Shown in pieces: positions 7,304 through 16,171 of a DNA stretch of 64,000 nt (the stretch's first letter is position 1; every line of letters begins with the position of its first letter). The stretch spans positions 1 through 64,000 of the forward strand of contig CBDFHW010000016.1 in assembly GCA_965247815.1 (NCBI GenBank), read 5' to 3'. The notes beneath the pieces were generated by a model. The model was not told the DNA's origin, did not search any database, and saw nothing but the letters and a program-made list of their open reading frames with translations. The stretch is from CBDAQA01 sp965247815 (GTDB lineage Bacteria; Planctomycetota; Phycisphaerae; Tepidisphaerales; Tepidisphaeraceae). The translations under genes were made by a program, and so were the position numbers.

Positions 7304-9049
7304 ATGAGTAACGAAGAACTGCTGGCGAAAATCGGGCAGACCACTGACGAGACGGAGTTCTACACCCCGATGCCGCCGGGGTATCGAAAGCGGTTTCACA
7401 AGTATGTGATTGTCGTCGGCACCGTCATGAGCGGGCTGGGCAAGGGTATTTTCTCCAGTTCGATGGCCAAGCTGCTACAAGACAAAGGCCTCAAAGTCGC
7501 CCCGATCAAGATGGAGGGGTACTGCAACATCGACAGCGGGACGCTGAACCCTTACCGCCACGGCGAAGTGTTCGTGCTCGACGACGGCATGGAAACCGAC
7601 ATGGATCTGGGCACCTACGAGCGGCTGCTCGACCAGGACCTGGGGGCGGCGAATTTCACGACCAACGGCCAGATCATGTCGTCGGTGCTTCGCAAAGAAC
7701 GTGAAGGCAGCTATCTCGGCCGTGACGTCCAGTACATCCCGCACGTGACCGGTGAAGTAAAACTCAAGCTCCGCGAGCTCGCGCACAAGAGCAACGCCGA
7801 CGTCATTTTCGTCGAGGTCGGCGGCACCGTCGGCGACCTGGAAAACACCGTCTATCTGGAAGCCTGCCGACAGCTGGCGTACGAGGAAGGGGAAAACTCG
7901 GTCGTTTTCGTCGCCCTGACCTATGTTCTGGAACCCGGCGCGCTCGGCGAGCAGAAATCCAAAGCGGCGCAGCTCGGCATCAAACGCCTTATGGAAATGG
8001 GCATAATGCCCCACATCATCGCCTGTCGGGCTTCCAATCCGGTCAAAGAAAATGTCCGCGAAAAGATCTCGATGTACACCAACGTGTCGATGAAGCGCGT
8101 CGTCACGATGCACGACGTCGACAGCATCTACACGATTCCCGAGTCCCTCCGCGAAGCCGGCATCGACCGCGAAGTGCTCACGCTGCTGGACCTGCACGAC
8201 CGCGTCGACCAGCCCCATGAAGACCAGGCCCGCTTGAACTGGCGGTGGTTCGTGGACCGCATCGGCAAGGCGAAAAAAGACGTGACGATTGCCGTCACCG
8301 GCAAATACACCGCCGTCCGCGACGCCTACGCCAGCATCATCAAAGCCGGTGAGCACTGCGGCGTGCATCTGGGTGTGAACGTCAACTTCAAATGGCTCGA
8401 CACCACCGCCATCGACCCTGCCAACGTGACCAAACGCCTGAACGACGTCGACGGCATCATCGTGCCCGGGGGGTTCGGCATCCGCGGCACCGAAGGCAAA
8501 ATCGAATGCATCCGGTACGCCCGTGAAAACAAAATCCCCTACCTCGGGCTCTGTCTCGGGTTCCAGATGGCGGTGATCGAGTACGCCCGCAACGTCTGCG
8601 GCATGGCCGACGCGAACAGCACTGAGTTCGAGAAAAACTGTAAGAACGCCGTCATCGACATACTTCCCGATCAAAAGAAAATCGAAGGCCTCGGCGGTAA
8701 CATGCGGCTCGGCGGGAAAGTCGTTGAACTGCGACCCGACACCGTCGCGGCCAAACTTTTCAACAACGCCACCACCACCCGGCTTCGGTTCCGGCACCGC
8801 TACGAGGTCGACCCCAAGTACATCGCAATGCTTGAAGAACACGGCCTTATCTTCAGCGGCAAGCATCCGACCCAGCCGATCATGCAGATCCTCGAACTGC
8901 CAAGCGAGGTGCACCCGTATTTCGTCGGAACGCAGGCGCACCCCGAGCTCACCAGCCGGCCGCTCCGCCCGCAGCCATTATTTATGGGCTTAATCCGAGC
9001 CGCGATGGAACATGCCGCGACCGGAAAACGATCCGTGCAAACCGTGTAG
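7304..9049 (+). CDS. pyrG: CTP synthase
   Basis: 581 residues, slightly longer than usual because of ~30 extra N-terminal residues before the conserved KYVIVVGTVMSGLGKGIFSSS. The synthetase half (about 31-300) carries that P-loop, the KMEGYCNIDSGTLNPYRHGEVFVLDDG region and EVGGTVGDLE. The glutaminase half has the Cys nucleophile in GLCLGFQMA and the His-Glu pair in QAHPELTSRP. It makes CTP from UTP, ATP and glutamine. The long extension (MSNEELLAKIGQTTDETEFY) is unusual; an internal start would remove it, but the ATG at 7304 follows the hairpin repeat directly. Confidence 0.96.
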   Translation: MSNEELLAKIGQTTDETEFYTPMPPGYRKRFHKYVIVVGTVMSGLGKGIFSSSMAKLLQDKGLKVAPIKMEGYCNIDSGTLNPYRHGEVFVLDDGMETDMDLGTYERLLDQDLGAANFTTNGQIMSSVLRKEREGSYLGRDVQYIPHVTGEVKLKLRELAHKSNADVIFVEVGGTVGDLENTVYLEACRQLAYEEGENSVVFVALTYVLEPGALGEQKSKAAQLGIKRLMEMGIMPHIIACRASNPVKENVREKISMYTNVSMKRVVTMHDVDSIYTIPESLREAGIDREVLTLLDLHDRVDQPHEDQARLNWRWFVDRIGKAKKDVTIAVTGKYTAVRDAYASIIKAGEHCGVHLGVNVNFKWLDTTAIDPANVTKRLNDVDGIIVPGGFGIRGTEGKIECIRYARENKIPYLGLCLGFQMAVIEYARNVCGMADANSTEFEKNCKNAVIDILPDQKKIEGLGGNMRLGGKVVELRPDTVAAKLFNNATTTRLRFRHRYEVDPKYIAMLEEHGLIFSGKHPTQPIMQILELPSEVHPYFVGTQAHPELTSRPLRPQPLFMGLIRAAMEHAATGKRSVQTV

Positions 9050-9188
9050 ACCTTCGGTACGCGAAATCATGTGCGCGTTCGAACGTTAATGTCGGTTTGG
9101 GCTGACTTTCCATACTTTGCGCCGGCAGGTGCAGCTGGGACGCGATTCAGTTAATGACATCTCCCACGTTATCCGCTTTACTACGCGG

Positions 9189-9950
9189 ATGAAACTTGCG
9201 TTCCGGGTGGCTGCGGTACCGAATTGGGATTTCGTTGCCGCGGCTACGGCTTTGAAATCAGCCGGCTATGACGGCGTCGAATTGTTTGCCTCGTGCGATC
9301 CTTCGATCGACACCGTTAACAATGTTCTGCTGACCGCCCCGGATAAAATACGCCGCATCGCTGTCGATGCGGGAATCAAAATAGCATCGGTGTCATTCGC
9401 ATCGACCGGGGAGTCGGACGACCTGGCACGCGTCATCGAAACCGCCGCTGCCCTGGGAACGACTACGGTGCGGGTCGAACGGGCAAACGCCGATGCCTCG
9501 ATCCGCGGATTCGACGCCTTCGCGGCGGGCGTAAGCCGATTCGCCGACACCGCCGCGGCTGCCGGGATTACACTGCTGCTCGAAAACGAACCGGTGCCGG
9601 ATTCGGTGACGCGGCTCTGGCGGGCCGTCGACGGATGCAATCATCCTTCGGTCGCGTGTTGCTGGAACGGGCAAAATGGCCGCCGCGCCGGCGAGCTCCC
9701 GCTGGTGAGCATCCCGACATTAAATTCCCGCATACGAATGGTGCGCACCGAACATCCAGCGACGTCCGATTTTCCGCTTCAAAAAATCCTTCAGCGTCTG
9801 GCGGGAATCGGATTTTCCGGCTGGGTGCTCACTGAATCCATCGACGAAGATGGCGCTCGCCAGGCACTCGCGGCGATCAAAGACTTCCTGAACAAACTTA
9901 ATCCGGCAAGACCGACCGCGAAGGAATCTGTCCAGGCAGCCCGCAAATGA
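9189..9950 (+). CDS. Sugar phosphate isomerase/epimerase-like TIM barrel
   Basis: 253 residues of the xylose isomerase-like (AP endonuclease 2) superfamily. MKLAFRVAAVPNWDFVAAATALKSAGYDGVEL is the first strand and helix, AGIKIASVSF the next strand, GTTTVRVERANAD the middle, AGITLLLENEP carries the metal-ligand Glu, and GWVLTES the last strand. Substrate unknown. It lies 33 bases before the secreted GH2 enzyme and may process its product, though that is inference. The ATG at 9189 begins exactly at the fold; an upstream in-frame start adds 24 residues of no similarity. Confidence 0.75.
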   Translation: MKLAFRVAAVPNWDFVAAATALKSAGYDGVELFASCDPSIDTVNNVLLTAPDKIRRIAVDAGIKIASVSFASTGESDDLARVIETAAALGTTTVRVERANADASIRGFDAFAAGVSRFADTAAAAGITLLLENEPVPDSVTRLWRAVDGCNHPSVACCWNGQNGRRAGELPLVSIPTLNSRIRMVRTEHPATSDFPLQKILQRLAGIGFSGWVLTESIDEDGARQALAAIKDFLNKLNPARPTAKESVQAARK

Positions 9951-9983
9951 CATCAACCCGAAAATGTTAACGAAGGACGACCA

Positions 9984-12053
9984 ATGAACGTGTTTTCGTT
10001 GCGACGTTGGGATCTGTGCCGACGGTTATTGCCGTCAATAATAGCCTTCCTATGGTTGTTAGCTTCGCGTGCTGCGTCTGCACAGAGCGCTCCGTTTACA
10101 CCGCCGGATTCGCCGCGGTCGCGGATCAGTTTTGATTTCGGCTGGCGTTTTATTCGCGAGGACGCCCCCGGGGCGGAGGCCGTGGAATTCGACGATTCGA
10201 AATGGACCCCGGTCACCACGCCGCACACGTTCAATGACATCGACACCTTTAACCGTTTGATTTCGCACAGCGGGGGTCAGCAGGGCCAGTACACCGGCGT
10301 CGCCTGGTACCGAAAGCATTTTAAACTCGCCGAGACCGACCGGAACAAACGTGTCGTTTTAGAATTCGAAGGCATGCGTCAGGCCGGAGATATCTTTCTC
10401 AACGGAAAGCCGGTCGGGCTTTATGAGAACGGCGTGACCACCTACGGTGTCGATGTAACCAGAGACGTCATCCCGGGCGGGGCCGACAATCTTCTGGCAG
10501 TGAAAGTAGACAACAGCACTAGGTATCTCGAGCGAGCCACGGGCGTCGGGTTCGAGTGGGAATCGAAAGATTTCAATCCGAATTACGGCGGCATTAACCG
10601 CCACGTTTGGCTTCACGTTTGTTCACCGATCCATCAGACGTTGCCCGTCTATTACGGTCTAAAAACCAGCGGGATTTATGTCTTCTCTTCGAACATCTCC
10701 GTCAACGAACAGACGGCCGATATTTATGTTCAATCCGAAGTCGCAAACGAATCAGACCGCCCGGCCGAAGTGAGCCTGTCGGTCGTCCTGGTCGATTCGC
10801 GGCAGCACGCGGTTGCAACGTTCGAAGGCGACCATCTCGTTCTGCCGGCGAACCAGAAAGCAAACCTTACTGCCCTAAATCGAGTCACGAAGATTCAGTG
10901 GTGGCAGCCGACCGATCCAAACCTGTACGACGTTTACACCCTGCTGTCGGTCGATCACAAAGTGATCGACGTAGTCCGAACACGCACGGGGTTTCGCAAG
11001 ACGGATTTTCGCGGCGGCGTCGGTACCGGCGGGGTCTTTATCAACGACAAATTCGTCTACCTCACCGGCTACGCACAGCGTTCCACCAACGAGTGGGCCG
11101 GGCTCGGGCAGGCCTACCCCGACTGGATGCACGACCTGACGGCCCGGCTGATCCGCGACAGCAACGCCAACTACATTCGGTGGATGCACGTCGCGCCGCA
11201 GCCAGTCGATGTCGCCGCGTGCGACCGATTTGGCATCGTGCAGGTCTGCCCGGCAGGCGACAAAGAAAAAGACGTCAACGGCCCTGCGTGGGACCAGCGG
11301 ATCGATGTCATGCGGGACACCATCATCTCGTACCGGAACAATCCGAGCGCGCTTTTCTGGGAGGCCGGGAATAACGGCGTCTCGGCCGCACATCTTCAGC
11401 AGATGTTGGCCCTGAAAAGCAAGTGGGACCCTGCAGGCGGCCGCGCGATGGGATGCAGATCATTGAACGATCCGGAGACTACACAGATCGCGCAATATTT
11501 CGGCGTCATGATCGGCGAGGACCCGAAGTCTGCGAATCGCAAAACCGCGAGTGATCTGTTCCGCGGTTTCAGCGACGAACGGCGGGACCGGGCGCCCTTT
11601 CTCGAGGCAGAGGATTTCCGCGACGAAGCCGCGCGGCGATTTTGGGACGATGCGTCTCCGCCGCATTTCGGTTTTAAAGCCGGGCCAAAAGATACGTACA
11701 GCTGGAATAGTGAAACCTTCCGCCTGGCAGCGGCGGGCCGCTACTGGGACTACTGGTCGAATCGCATTTCCAATCATGACCCGGCCCACCCGCGGTGGGC
11801 AGGATATGCCTCGATCTATTTTTCCGATTCCAACGCCGACGGCCGTCAGGACTCGAGCGAAGTCTGCCGGGTCAGCGGCAAGGTCGACGCGGTTCGATTA
11901 CCTAAAGAAGCCTATTTTACGTATCGAGTGATGCAAAATCCGAAGCCGGACATTCACATCTTGGGACACTGGACGTACCCGGAAAGCACCCGAAAATCTG
12001 TTTACGTCATCTGCAATTGCGACAAGGTCGAATTACAACTCGACGGCAGATCT
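9984..12053 (+). pseudogene. Secreted GH2 glycosidase, 5' part, interrupted by IS66 element
   Basis: The first 690 codons of a beta-galactosidase-like GH2 protein. A signal peptide (about 1-34, ending ASAQ) precedes the sugar-binding jelly roll (FDFGWRFIREDAPG, TTPHTFND, GVAWYRKHF, FLNGKPVG), the immunoglobulin-like domain and a TIM barrel. The barrel's expected GNE acid/base motif reads GNN here (Asn at 464), so the canonical proton donor is absent. The frame runs into the insertion at codon 690 (DGRS) and stops at 12,087-12,089 inside the element. Joining 12,053 to 15,672 restores an 852-residue frame, so the gene was intact before insertion. Confidence 0.88.
12046..12053. repeat. Left target-site duplication of the IS66 element
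   Basis: GCAGATCT, identical to 15,664-15,671 on the other side of the element. Eight bases is the length expected for IS66-family insertions. Both copies sit at the same codon position of the interrupted GH2 gene. Confidence 0.9.
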
Positions 12054-12127
12054 GTGTCCGTTCTATCAACCCCACCTTTAATCCGCTGAATTGAATCGGC
12101 ATCATGCGATCCACTTGGAGGTATCGC

Positions 12128-12469
12128 ATGGATGCAACAGCGAAGATGGATTTGGCGAGTGTTTGGCGACAGCGTGTTACGGCCCAGCAGGCCGCCGGGG
12201 AATCGATTCGGGATTGGTGTAAGGCGAATGGCTGCCATGAACACGCGTTTTATTGGTGGCGGGCCATGCTGGGGCTTTCGCCTTTGTCGGGATCGAAGCG
12301 ACGACGCCGGGTCATACAACCGAAGTTTGCCGAAGTTGTGGTTGATCCGGCTGCGCGCATCAACCATGGAATGACGTTGCGATTTCGCAGCGGCGCGGAA
12401 CTGACGTTGCCGGTGATGGCGGTTTCGCACATTGCCGAGCTGATTCGCGCGATCGAGGGTGCGAAGTGA
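12128..12469 (+). CDS. tnpA: IS66 family accessory protein TnpA
   Basis: 113 residues with a helix-turn-helix-like N-terminus (WRQRVTAQQAAGESIRDWCKANGCHEHAFYWWRAML), the usual IS66 orf1 pattern. Basic residues follow (SKRRRRVIQPKFAEVVV), then a C-terminal beta segment (LRFRSGAELTLPV) ahead of an ELIRAI helix. TnpA of IS66 is needed for transposition, probably as a DNA-binding helper. Its stop overlaps the GTG of tnpB by four bases (GTGA), implying coupled translation. An in-frame start at 12,104 is possible; the ATG at 12,128 has a GGAGG-like sequence upstream (CTTGGAGG). Confidence 0.88.
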   Translation: MDATAKMDLASVWRQRVTAQQAAGESIRDWCKANGCHEHAFYWWRAMLGLSPLSGSKRRRRVIQPKFAEVVVDPAARINHGMTLRFRSGAELTLPVMAVSHIAELIRAIEGAK

Positions 12470-12783
12470 TTCGCACCACTGGCGTACGGATCTGGCTGGC
12501 GAACGCTCCGCTGGACATGCGGCGGTCGTTTGATGCGCTGGCTGAACAGGTGCGGACGATTCTGGCCGATGATCCGATGAGCGGGCATCTGTTTGTCTTT
12601 CGCAATCGATCCAGCCAGCGGTTGAAGATTCTGTGGTGGGATCAGGATGGATACGTGCTGTACTACAAGCGGCTGGAGCGTGGGACGTTTCAGTTTCCCG
12701 GCGCTGGCGGCAAATCGGTTGCGATCTCTGCCGATCAGTTGAAGCGTTTGCTCTGCGGCTGCCCGATCGAGATTCAAGCATAA
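12466..12783 (+). CDS. tnpB: IS66 family accessory protein TnpB
   Basis: 105 residues, the standard IS66 Orf2 length. The diagnostic sequence is complete: GVRIWLANAPLDMRRSFDAL, HLFVFRNRSSQRLKILWWDQDGYVLYYKRLERG and TFQFP. The protein is required for IS66 transposition; its exact biochemical role is unsettled. It starts with GTG inside the tnpA stop and ends 64 bases before the preferred tnpC start. Confidence 0.95.
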   Translation: MIRTTGVRIWLANAPLDMRRSFDALAEQVRTILADDPMSGHLFVFRNRSSQRLKILWWDQDGYVLYYKRLERGTFQFPGAGGKSVAISADQLKRLLCGCPIEIQA

Positions 12784-12847
12784 TTCCGCGGTGTTCGGCG
12801 CTTGTCAGGTATTGCGCCCGGCCTCTGAATGTGGTACATCGACGCGC

Positions 12848-14407
12848 ATGTCGGACGGAGCCGATCTTCCTGATGATCCCGCAGTTCTCAAGCAGATGAT
12901 CGTTCAGATCAAGCGTGAAGCTGCCGAGCGCATCGAAGCGATGCAACTTCAGCACAAGGCGGAGATGGATGCAGTGCTGCGCCGTTTCTATGGCCCGCGC
13001 AGTGAGAAGTTTGATCCGACCGAACTGCTGCTGTTCGGGGTGAATGTCGCCGAGCAGATTCCGGTGGATGAGAGGGTGGTGGAGGCCGAATCGGGCCAGA
13101 AGCTCAGGACCCGCCGCATCAATCATCACAAGCATGGCCGCCGCAAGCTGCCGGATCATCTGCCGCGGATCGAGGTCATTCACGATCTGACGGACGATCA
13201 GAAGAAGTGCCCCTGCTGCGGTGAGCTTCGCATCTGCATCGGCAGCGAGACCAGCGAGCAGTTGGAATACATCCCCGCTTCGCTGAAAGTCCTCAAGCAC
13301 ATCCGCCACAAGTACGCCTGCAAAGGATGCGATGCCAACGGCAACGGGGGCAACATCGAGATTGCCACCAAGACACCGCAGCCCATCGAGAAGGGATTGG
13401 CCGGACCAGGATTGCTGGCGCATGTGATCGTCAGCAAGCTGGGCGACCATCTGCCGCTGTACCGGTTGGAAAAGATCTTCGACCGTCACGGTGTGGACAT
13501 CGCCCGCAGCACCATGTGCGCGTGGATGCTCAGTTGCAGCGAACTGGTCAAGGATCTGGTGAAGCTGATGATCACGCGGGTGAAGCAGAGCAAGGTGATT
13601 CACACCGATGAGACGCGCGTGCCGGTGCAGGCCGAAGGCCAGTGCAAATCCGGCCGCATCTGGACCTACATCGGCGATGAGTCCAACCCGTATGTGGTTT
13701 ACGAATACACGCCCGACCGAACCCGCGCCGGACCGCAGAAGTTTTTGGCCGACTACAAAGGGTATCTCCAGGCAGACGCGTATGGTGGTTACGACGGCAT
13801 CTATCTCAAAGGCGAAGTGGTCGAAGTTGCCTGCTGGGCGCATGCACGCCGCAAGTTCTTCGACGCCAAAGAGACCGATGGCAGAAGAGCAGCGGAGATG
13901 CTGGAGTTCTCCGGGCAACTGTATGCCGTTGAGCATGAAGCCAAGGGCATGGATCACAACGCCCGCCGCGCGCTGCGGCAGGAAAAGAGTCTGCCGATCA
14001 TGGCGCAGATCAAAGCATGGCTCGATCTCGAACAGCAACTGGTGCTGCCCAGAAGCCCGATGGCCGCGGCGATCAACTACACGCTGAACCAGTGGGAAGC
14101 GTTGTGCAGATACACCGAGCAAGGCTGGCTCAACATCGACAACAACGCCGCGGAGCGAGCACTGAAGCGCATCGCCATCGGCAGAAAGAACTGGCTCTTC
14201 GCCGGGCATGACGAAGCCGGCCAAAGCCACGCGAGGCTATACACATTGATCGCCAGCGCCGAGCGTCATGGCCTGGATCCTCAAAAGTACCTCATGAGCG
14301 TGCTGGCCAAGATTGGGCTGACCAAGCTCAGCGAATTGGAGCAGTTTCTGCCGGAGCGGTGGAAGATGGAGGATCGTCGAGAAGCTCCTTCAATCAGCAC
14401 GTCCTGA
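12848..14407 (+). CDS. tnpC: IS66 family transposase TnpC
   Basis: 519 residues. An N-terminal coiled coil (QMIVQIKREAAERIEAMQLQHKAEMDAVLRRFYGPRSEKFDP) leads to a zinc-binding region (KKCPCCGELRICIG and YACKGCDANG), then the DDE core. The catalytic acids are visible in VIHTDETRVPV, the LQADAYGGYDGIY segment and NNAAERALKRIAIGRKNWLFAG. An IS66 C-terminal domain closes it. It performs strand cleavage and transfer of the element. No frameshift or internal stop is seen, so it is probably functional. An upstream GTG (12,791) would add 19 unrelated residues. Confidence 0.95.
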   Translation: MSDGADLPDDPAVLKQMIVQIKREAAERIEAMQLQHKAEMDAVLRRFYGPRSEKFDPTELLLFGVNVAEQIPVDERVVEAESGQKLRTRRINHHKHGRRKLPDHLPRIEVIHDLTDDQKKCPCCGELRICIGSETSEQLEYIPASLKVLKHIRHKYACKGCDANGNGGNIEIATKTPQPIEKGLAGPGLLAHVIVSKLGDHLPLYRLEKIFDRHGVDIARSTMCAWMLSCSELVKDLVKLMITRVKQSKVIHTDETRVPVQAEGQCKSGRIWTYIGDESNPYVVYEYTPDRTRAGPQKFLADYKGYLQADAYGGYDGIYLKGEVVEVACWAHARRKFFDAKETDGRRAAEMLEFSGQLYAVEHEAKGMDHNARRALRQEKSLPIMAQIKAWLDLEQQLVLPRSPMAAAINYTLNQWEALCRYTEQGWLNIDNNAAERALKRIAIGRKNWLFAGHDEAGQSHARLYTLIASAERHGLDPQKYLMSVLAKIGLTKLSELEQFLPERWKMEDRREAPSISTS

Positions 14408-14450
14408 TCGCCCGCGCATTGCTGATTCCTAGATTTCTGGTGATCCGGCA

Positions 14451-15383
14451 TCAGAGGAAGCTTTTGATCTCTTCGAATTTTACCCTCATCCGCGATGACA
14501 GGTCGATTTCTGGAACGTGTATAACCTCGATCCGTTTGAACGGAAGGTTGAACGGATCGAAGACGTATACGTCCTGCGTGATTTCGGTCCCAACTGGGAA
14601 GTCTGGCAGTGCAATCGTGGCATACTCAATGTTCTGGGAGCCGATGGAACTACCTGTTCTGATGATCGACACCGTGAGTTTGCGCAACTGCGAATCCCGG
14701 AGTTTCCGAATGCCAAGTACCAGGCGGTGATAGCGCGGCAGGAAGTCTTTTTCATGACCGGGCGGGCGCACTTTGGTCATTTCCGCGCTCAACATACTGA
14801 CCTTGAAGGCTGCTCGTTCTCGGATTATTTCCCGAATACCGACATCATCACGCACGTTCCCGTATCCTGCGTAGAGTTGCTCGCTGAACAATTGGGCCGG
14901 GCATTCCTCAATCCACTTGGCAAAATCGGGGTGCAGGACGGCCGTCTGGCCAGCCTCGAAGCTGTGCCAGAACACCGTGCATTGGTCACCTGAACGATCC
15001 AGGCAGTAACATCCTTCGGTGGTTCCGTCATATCCGATCGCAAAGAACTTCGCGCGAACCGCATCGGGCAACCGCGCCGTGGCTCTCTCAATCGTACTAT
15101 CCCCATCAACCAGCGGAAGGATGACCAAGGCCCCGCCAAAAAAGCGTCCGGTCCCAAAGAAAGCCAAGAATTCCAAGAATGGCTTTGGGCAGAGAATCGC
15201 TCGTTTGGCGAACCAATCAATGGCGAAGGCGCGATCGATCGGACCGCTTACGGAATGGTAGCCTGCCACCGCATGCTGGCGGAGCTCGCTCGAAAATCTG
15301 GGAAACTGATAGTTGCTCATGGTCGTCCATTCAGTCTGACGTTCGAGTAAACAGTGCCATAGTGATCGTTTCCCATCAATCAC
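14451..15383 (-). CDS. SMI1/KNR4 (SUKH) immunity protein with unknown C-terminal domain
   Basis: 310 residues from a GTG that overlaps the stop of the HNH frame (GTGA at 15,380-15,383); an internal ATG at 15,320 is an alternative. Residues about 45-175 look like a SUKH domain: PKPFLEFLAFFGTGRFFGG, then FFAIGYDGTTEGCYCLDR and VFWHSFEAGQTAVLHPDFAKWI. SUKH proteins neutralise nuclease and other toxins of polymorphic toxin systems. The remaining ~135 residues have mixed helices and strands and no family recognised. The gene is cargo of the IS66 element and is coupled to the toxin-like frame upstream, the standard toxin-then-immunity order. Confidence 0.75.
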   Translation of the reverse strand: MIDGKRSLWHCLLERQTEWTTMSNYQFPRFSSELRQHAVAGYHSVSGPIDRAFAIDWFAKRAILCPKPFLEFLAFFGTGRFFGGALVILPLVDGDSTIERATARLPDAVRAKFFAIGYDGTTEGCYCLDRSGDQCTVFWHSFEAGQTAVLHPDFAKWIEECPAQLFSEQLYAGYGNVRDDVGIREIIRERAAFKVSMLSAEMTKVRPPGHEKDFLPRYHRLVLGIRKLRDSQLRKLTVSIIRTGSSIGSQNIEYATIALPDFPVGTEITQDVYVFDPFNLPFKRIEVIHVPEIDLSSRMRVKFEEIKSFL

Positions 15384-15622
15384 CTCGCTGATGCACCCTC
15401 GCTACGATTCAATCCCGACAGCTTGAGTTGCAAGTTCGACAATTCCGTCGTGCCGCCATGCTGCCGTTGAATGATATGGTCGACGTCAAAACCTTCCGGG
15501 ACGGGTCCATTTTCCGCCTCCCAGATCGAGCGAGCATTAGAACGAGGTAGGGCTGACGACCTAACCCGTACGAGTCGCCCTTCCTGCGCGGCTATTTGGT
15601 AGGCCTCAAGTTCACCCTCCAT
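15380..15622 (-). CDS. Small HNH-type toxin domain (polymorphic toxin C-terminus)
   Basis: 80 residues. ENGPVPEGFDVDHIIQRQHGG followed by TTELSNLQLKLSGLNRSEG is an HNH nuclease core of the kind found at the C-termini of RHS/CDI-type toxins. Catalytic-type residues are Asp48-His49, Asn63 and Asn72. There is no secretion or repeat domain. The frame stays open upstream past the ATG to the element's right end, 41 bases away, so either the domain is expressed alone or only a toxin tip was captured. It overlaps the immunity gene by four bases. Activity is inferred from the motif and partner. Confidence 0.65.
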   Translation of the reverse strand: MEGELEAYQIAAQEGRLVRVRSSALPRSNARSIWEAENGPVPEGFDVDHIIQRQHGGTTELSNLQLKLSGLNRSEGASAR

Positions 15623-15663
15623 TGTCGCCGGCAGCGTCAGGGTGTTCTCTGCCGAACGGACAC

Positions 15664-15671
15664 GCAGATCT
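15664..15671. repeat. Right target-site duplication of the IS66 element
   Basis: GCAGATCT, matching 12,046-12,053. It immediately follows the right inverted end and lies in frame with the continuation of the GH2 gene. Confidence 0.9.
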
Positions 15672-16160
15672 CTCGGGAAAGTGACGAGGTCGGCCGACCA
15701 TCAATTCGTCTTCGAGTTCCCCACCGTTCAATGGAAAGCCGGGAAATTGACCGCGGTCGGCATCAACGGCGACCAGCCCGTCTGCCGGTCGGAACTCGAC
15801 AAGGCCGGCCCACCCTTGGCGATCACGATCACACCCATCCTCGGCCCCACGGGGTTGCACGCCGACGGCGGAGACGTCGCGCTATTTGATGTCGAGGTGG
15901 TCGATTCGACAGGTCGGCGGTGCCCGACTGATGAAGCGCGGATCGATTTCACACTGACCGGCGAAGCTGTCTGGCGCGGCGGATACAACGGTGGCATCGT
16001 CGGGTCGACAAACAACCTGTTCCTGAATACAGAATGCGGCATCAACCGCGTGGCGATCCGTTCGACTCGCGTCGCCGGGCCCATCAAGCTAACGGCGACC
16101 CGCGCCGGCCTGGTTTCGGCAGGGGCGGAATTGCGATCGATCGAAGGTACCGACCGCTAG
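15672..16160 (+). pseudogene. Secreted GH2 glycosidase, 3' part after IS66 element
   Basis: 162 codons continuing the GH2 protein: LGKVTRSADHQFVFEFP and KAGKLTAVGINGD are the DUF4982-like domain that ends the interrupted part, and LAITITPILGPTGLHADGGDVALFDVEVVD starts the final immunoglobulin-like domain. The frame is the one predicted by removing the element and one copy of the 8-bp duplication. A GTG at 15,642 inside the element could start translation of an orphan C-terminal piece, but this would have no catalytic barrel. Confidence 0.88.
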
Positions 16161-16171
16161 AGACTGACCAT

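Larger units (their letters stand above)
12054..15663. mobile_element. IS66-family element with toxin-immunity cargo, 3,610 bp
   Basis: The left end begins GTGTCCGTTC (12,054-12,063) and the reverse complement of the right end reads the same ten bases (15,654-15,663). Both are flanked by the duplicated GCAGATCT. Inside are the three IS66 genes tnpA, tnpB and tnpC on the plus strand. On the minus strand, between tnpC and the right end, lie a SUKH/SMI1 gene and an upstream HNH-domain frame. Ordinary IS66 elements are about 2.5 kb; the extra ~1.2 kb is this cargo. All three transposition genes look intact, so the element may be active or recent. It splits the GH2 gene. Confidence 0.9.

Noticed and set aside
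7475..8941. 488-codon open frame on the minus strand
   Set aside because: It is the antisense shadow of pyrG, whose motifs are unmistakable.
12002..14230. 742-codon open frame on the minus strand
   Set aside because: It is antisense to the end of the GH2 gene and the IS66 genes, which have strong family matches; its translation is rich in His, Gln and Arg and matches nothing.
12097..14453. CGGCATCA present at 12,097-12,104 and 14,446-14,453 as a possible target duplication
   Set aside because: The left copy lies after the GH2 frame is already broken and no inverted ends adjoin it; GCAGATCT with matching 10-base ends at 12,046 and 15,664 fits fully.
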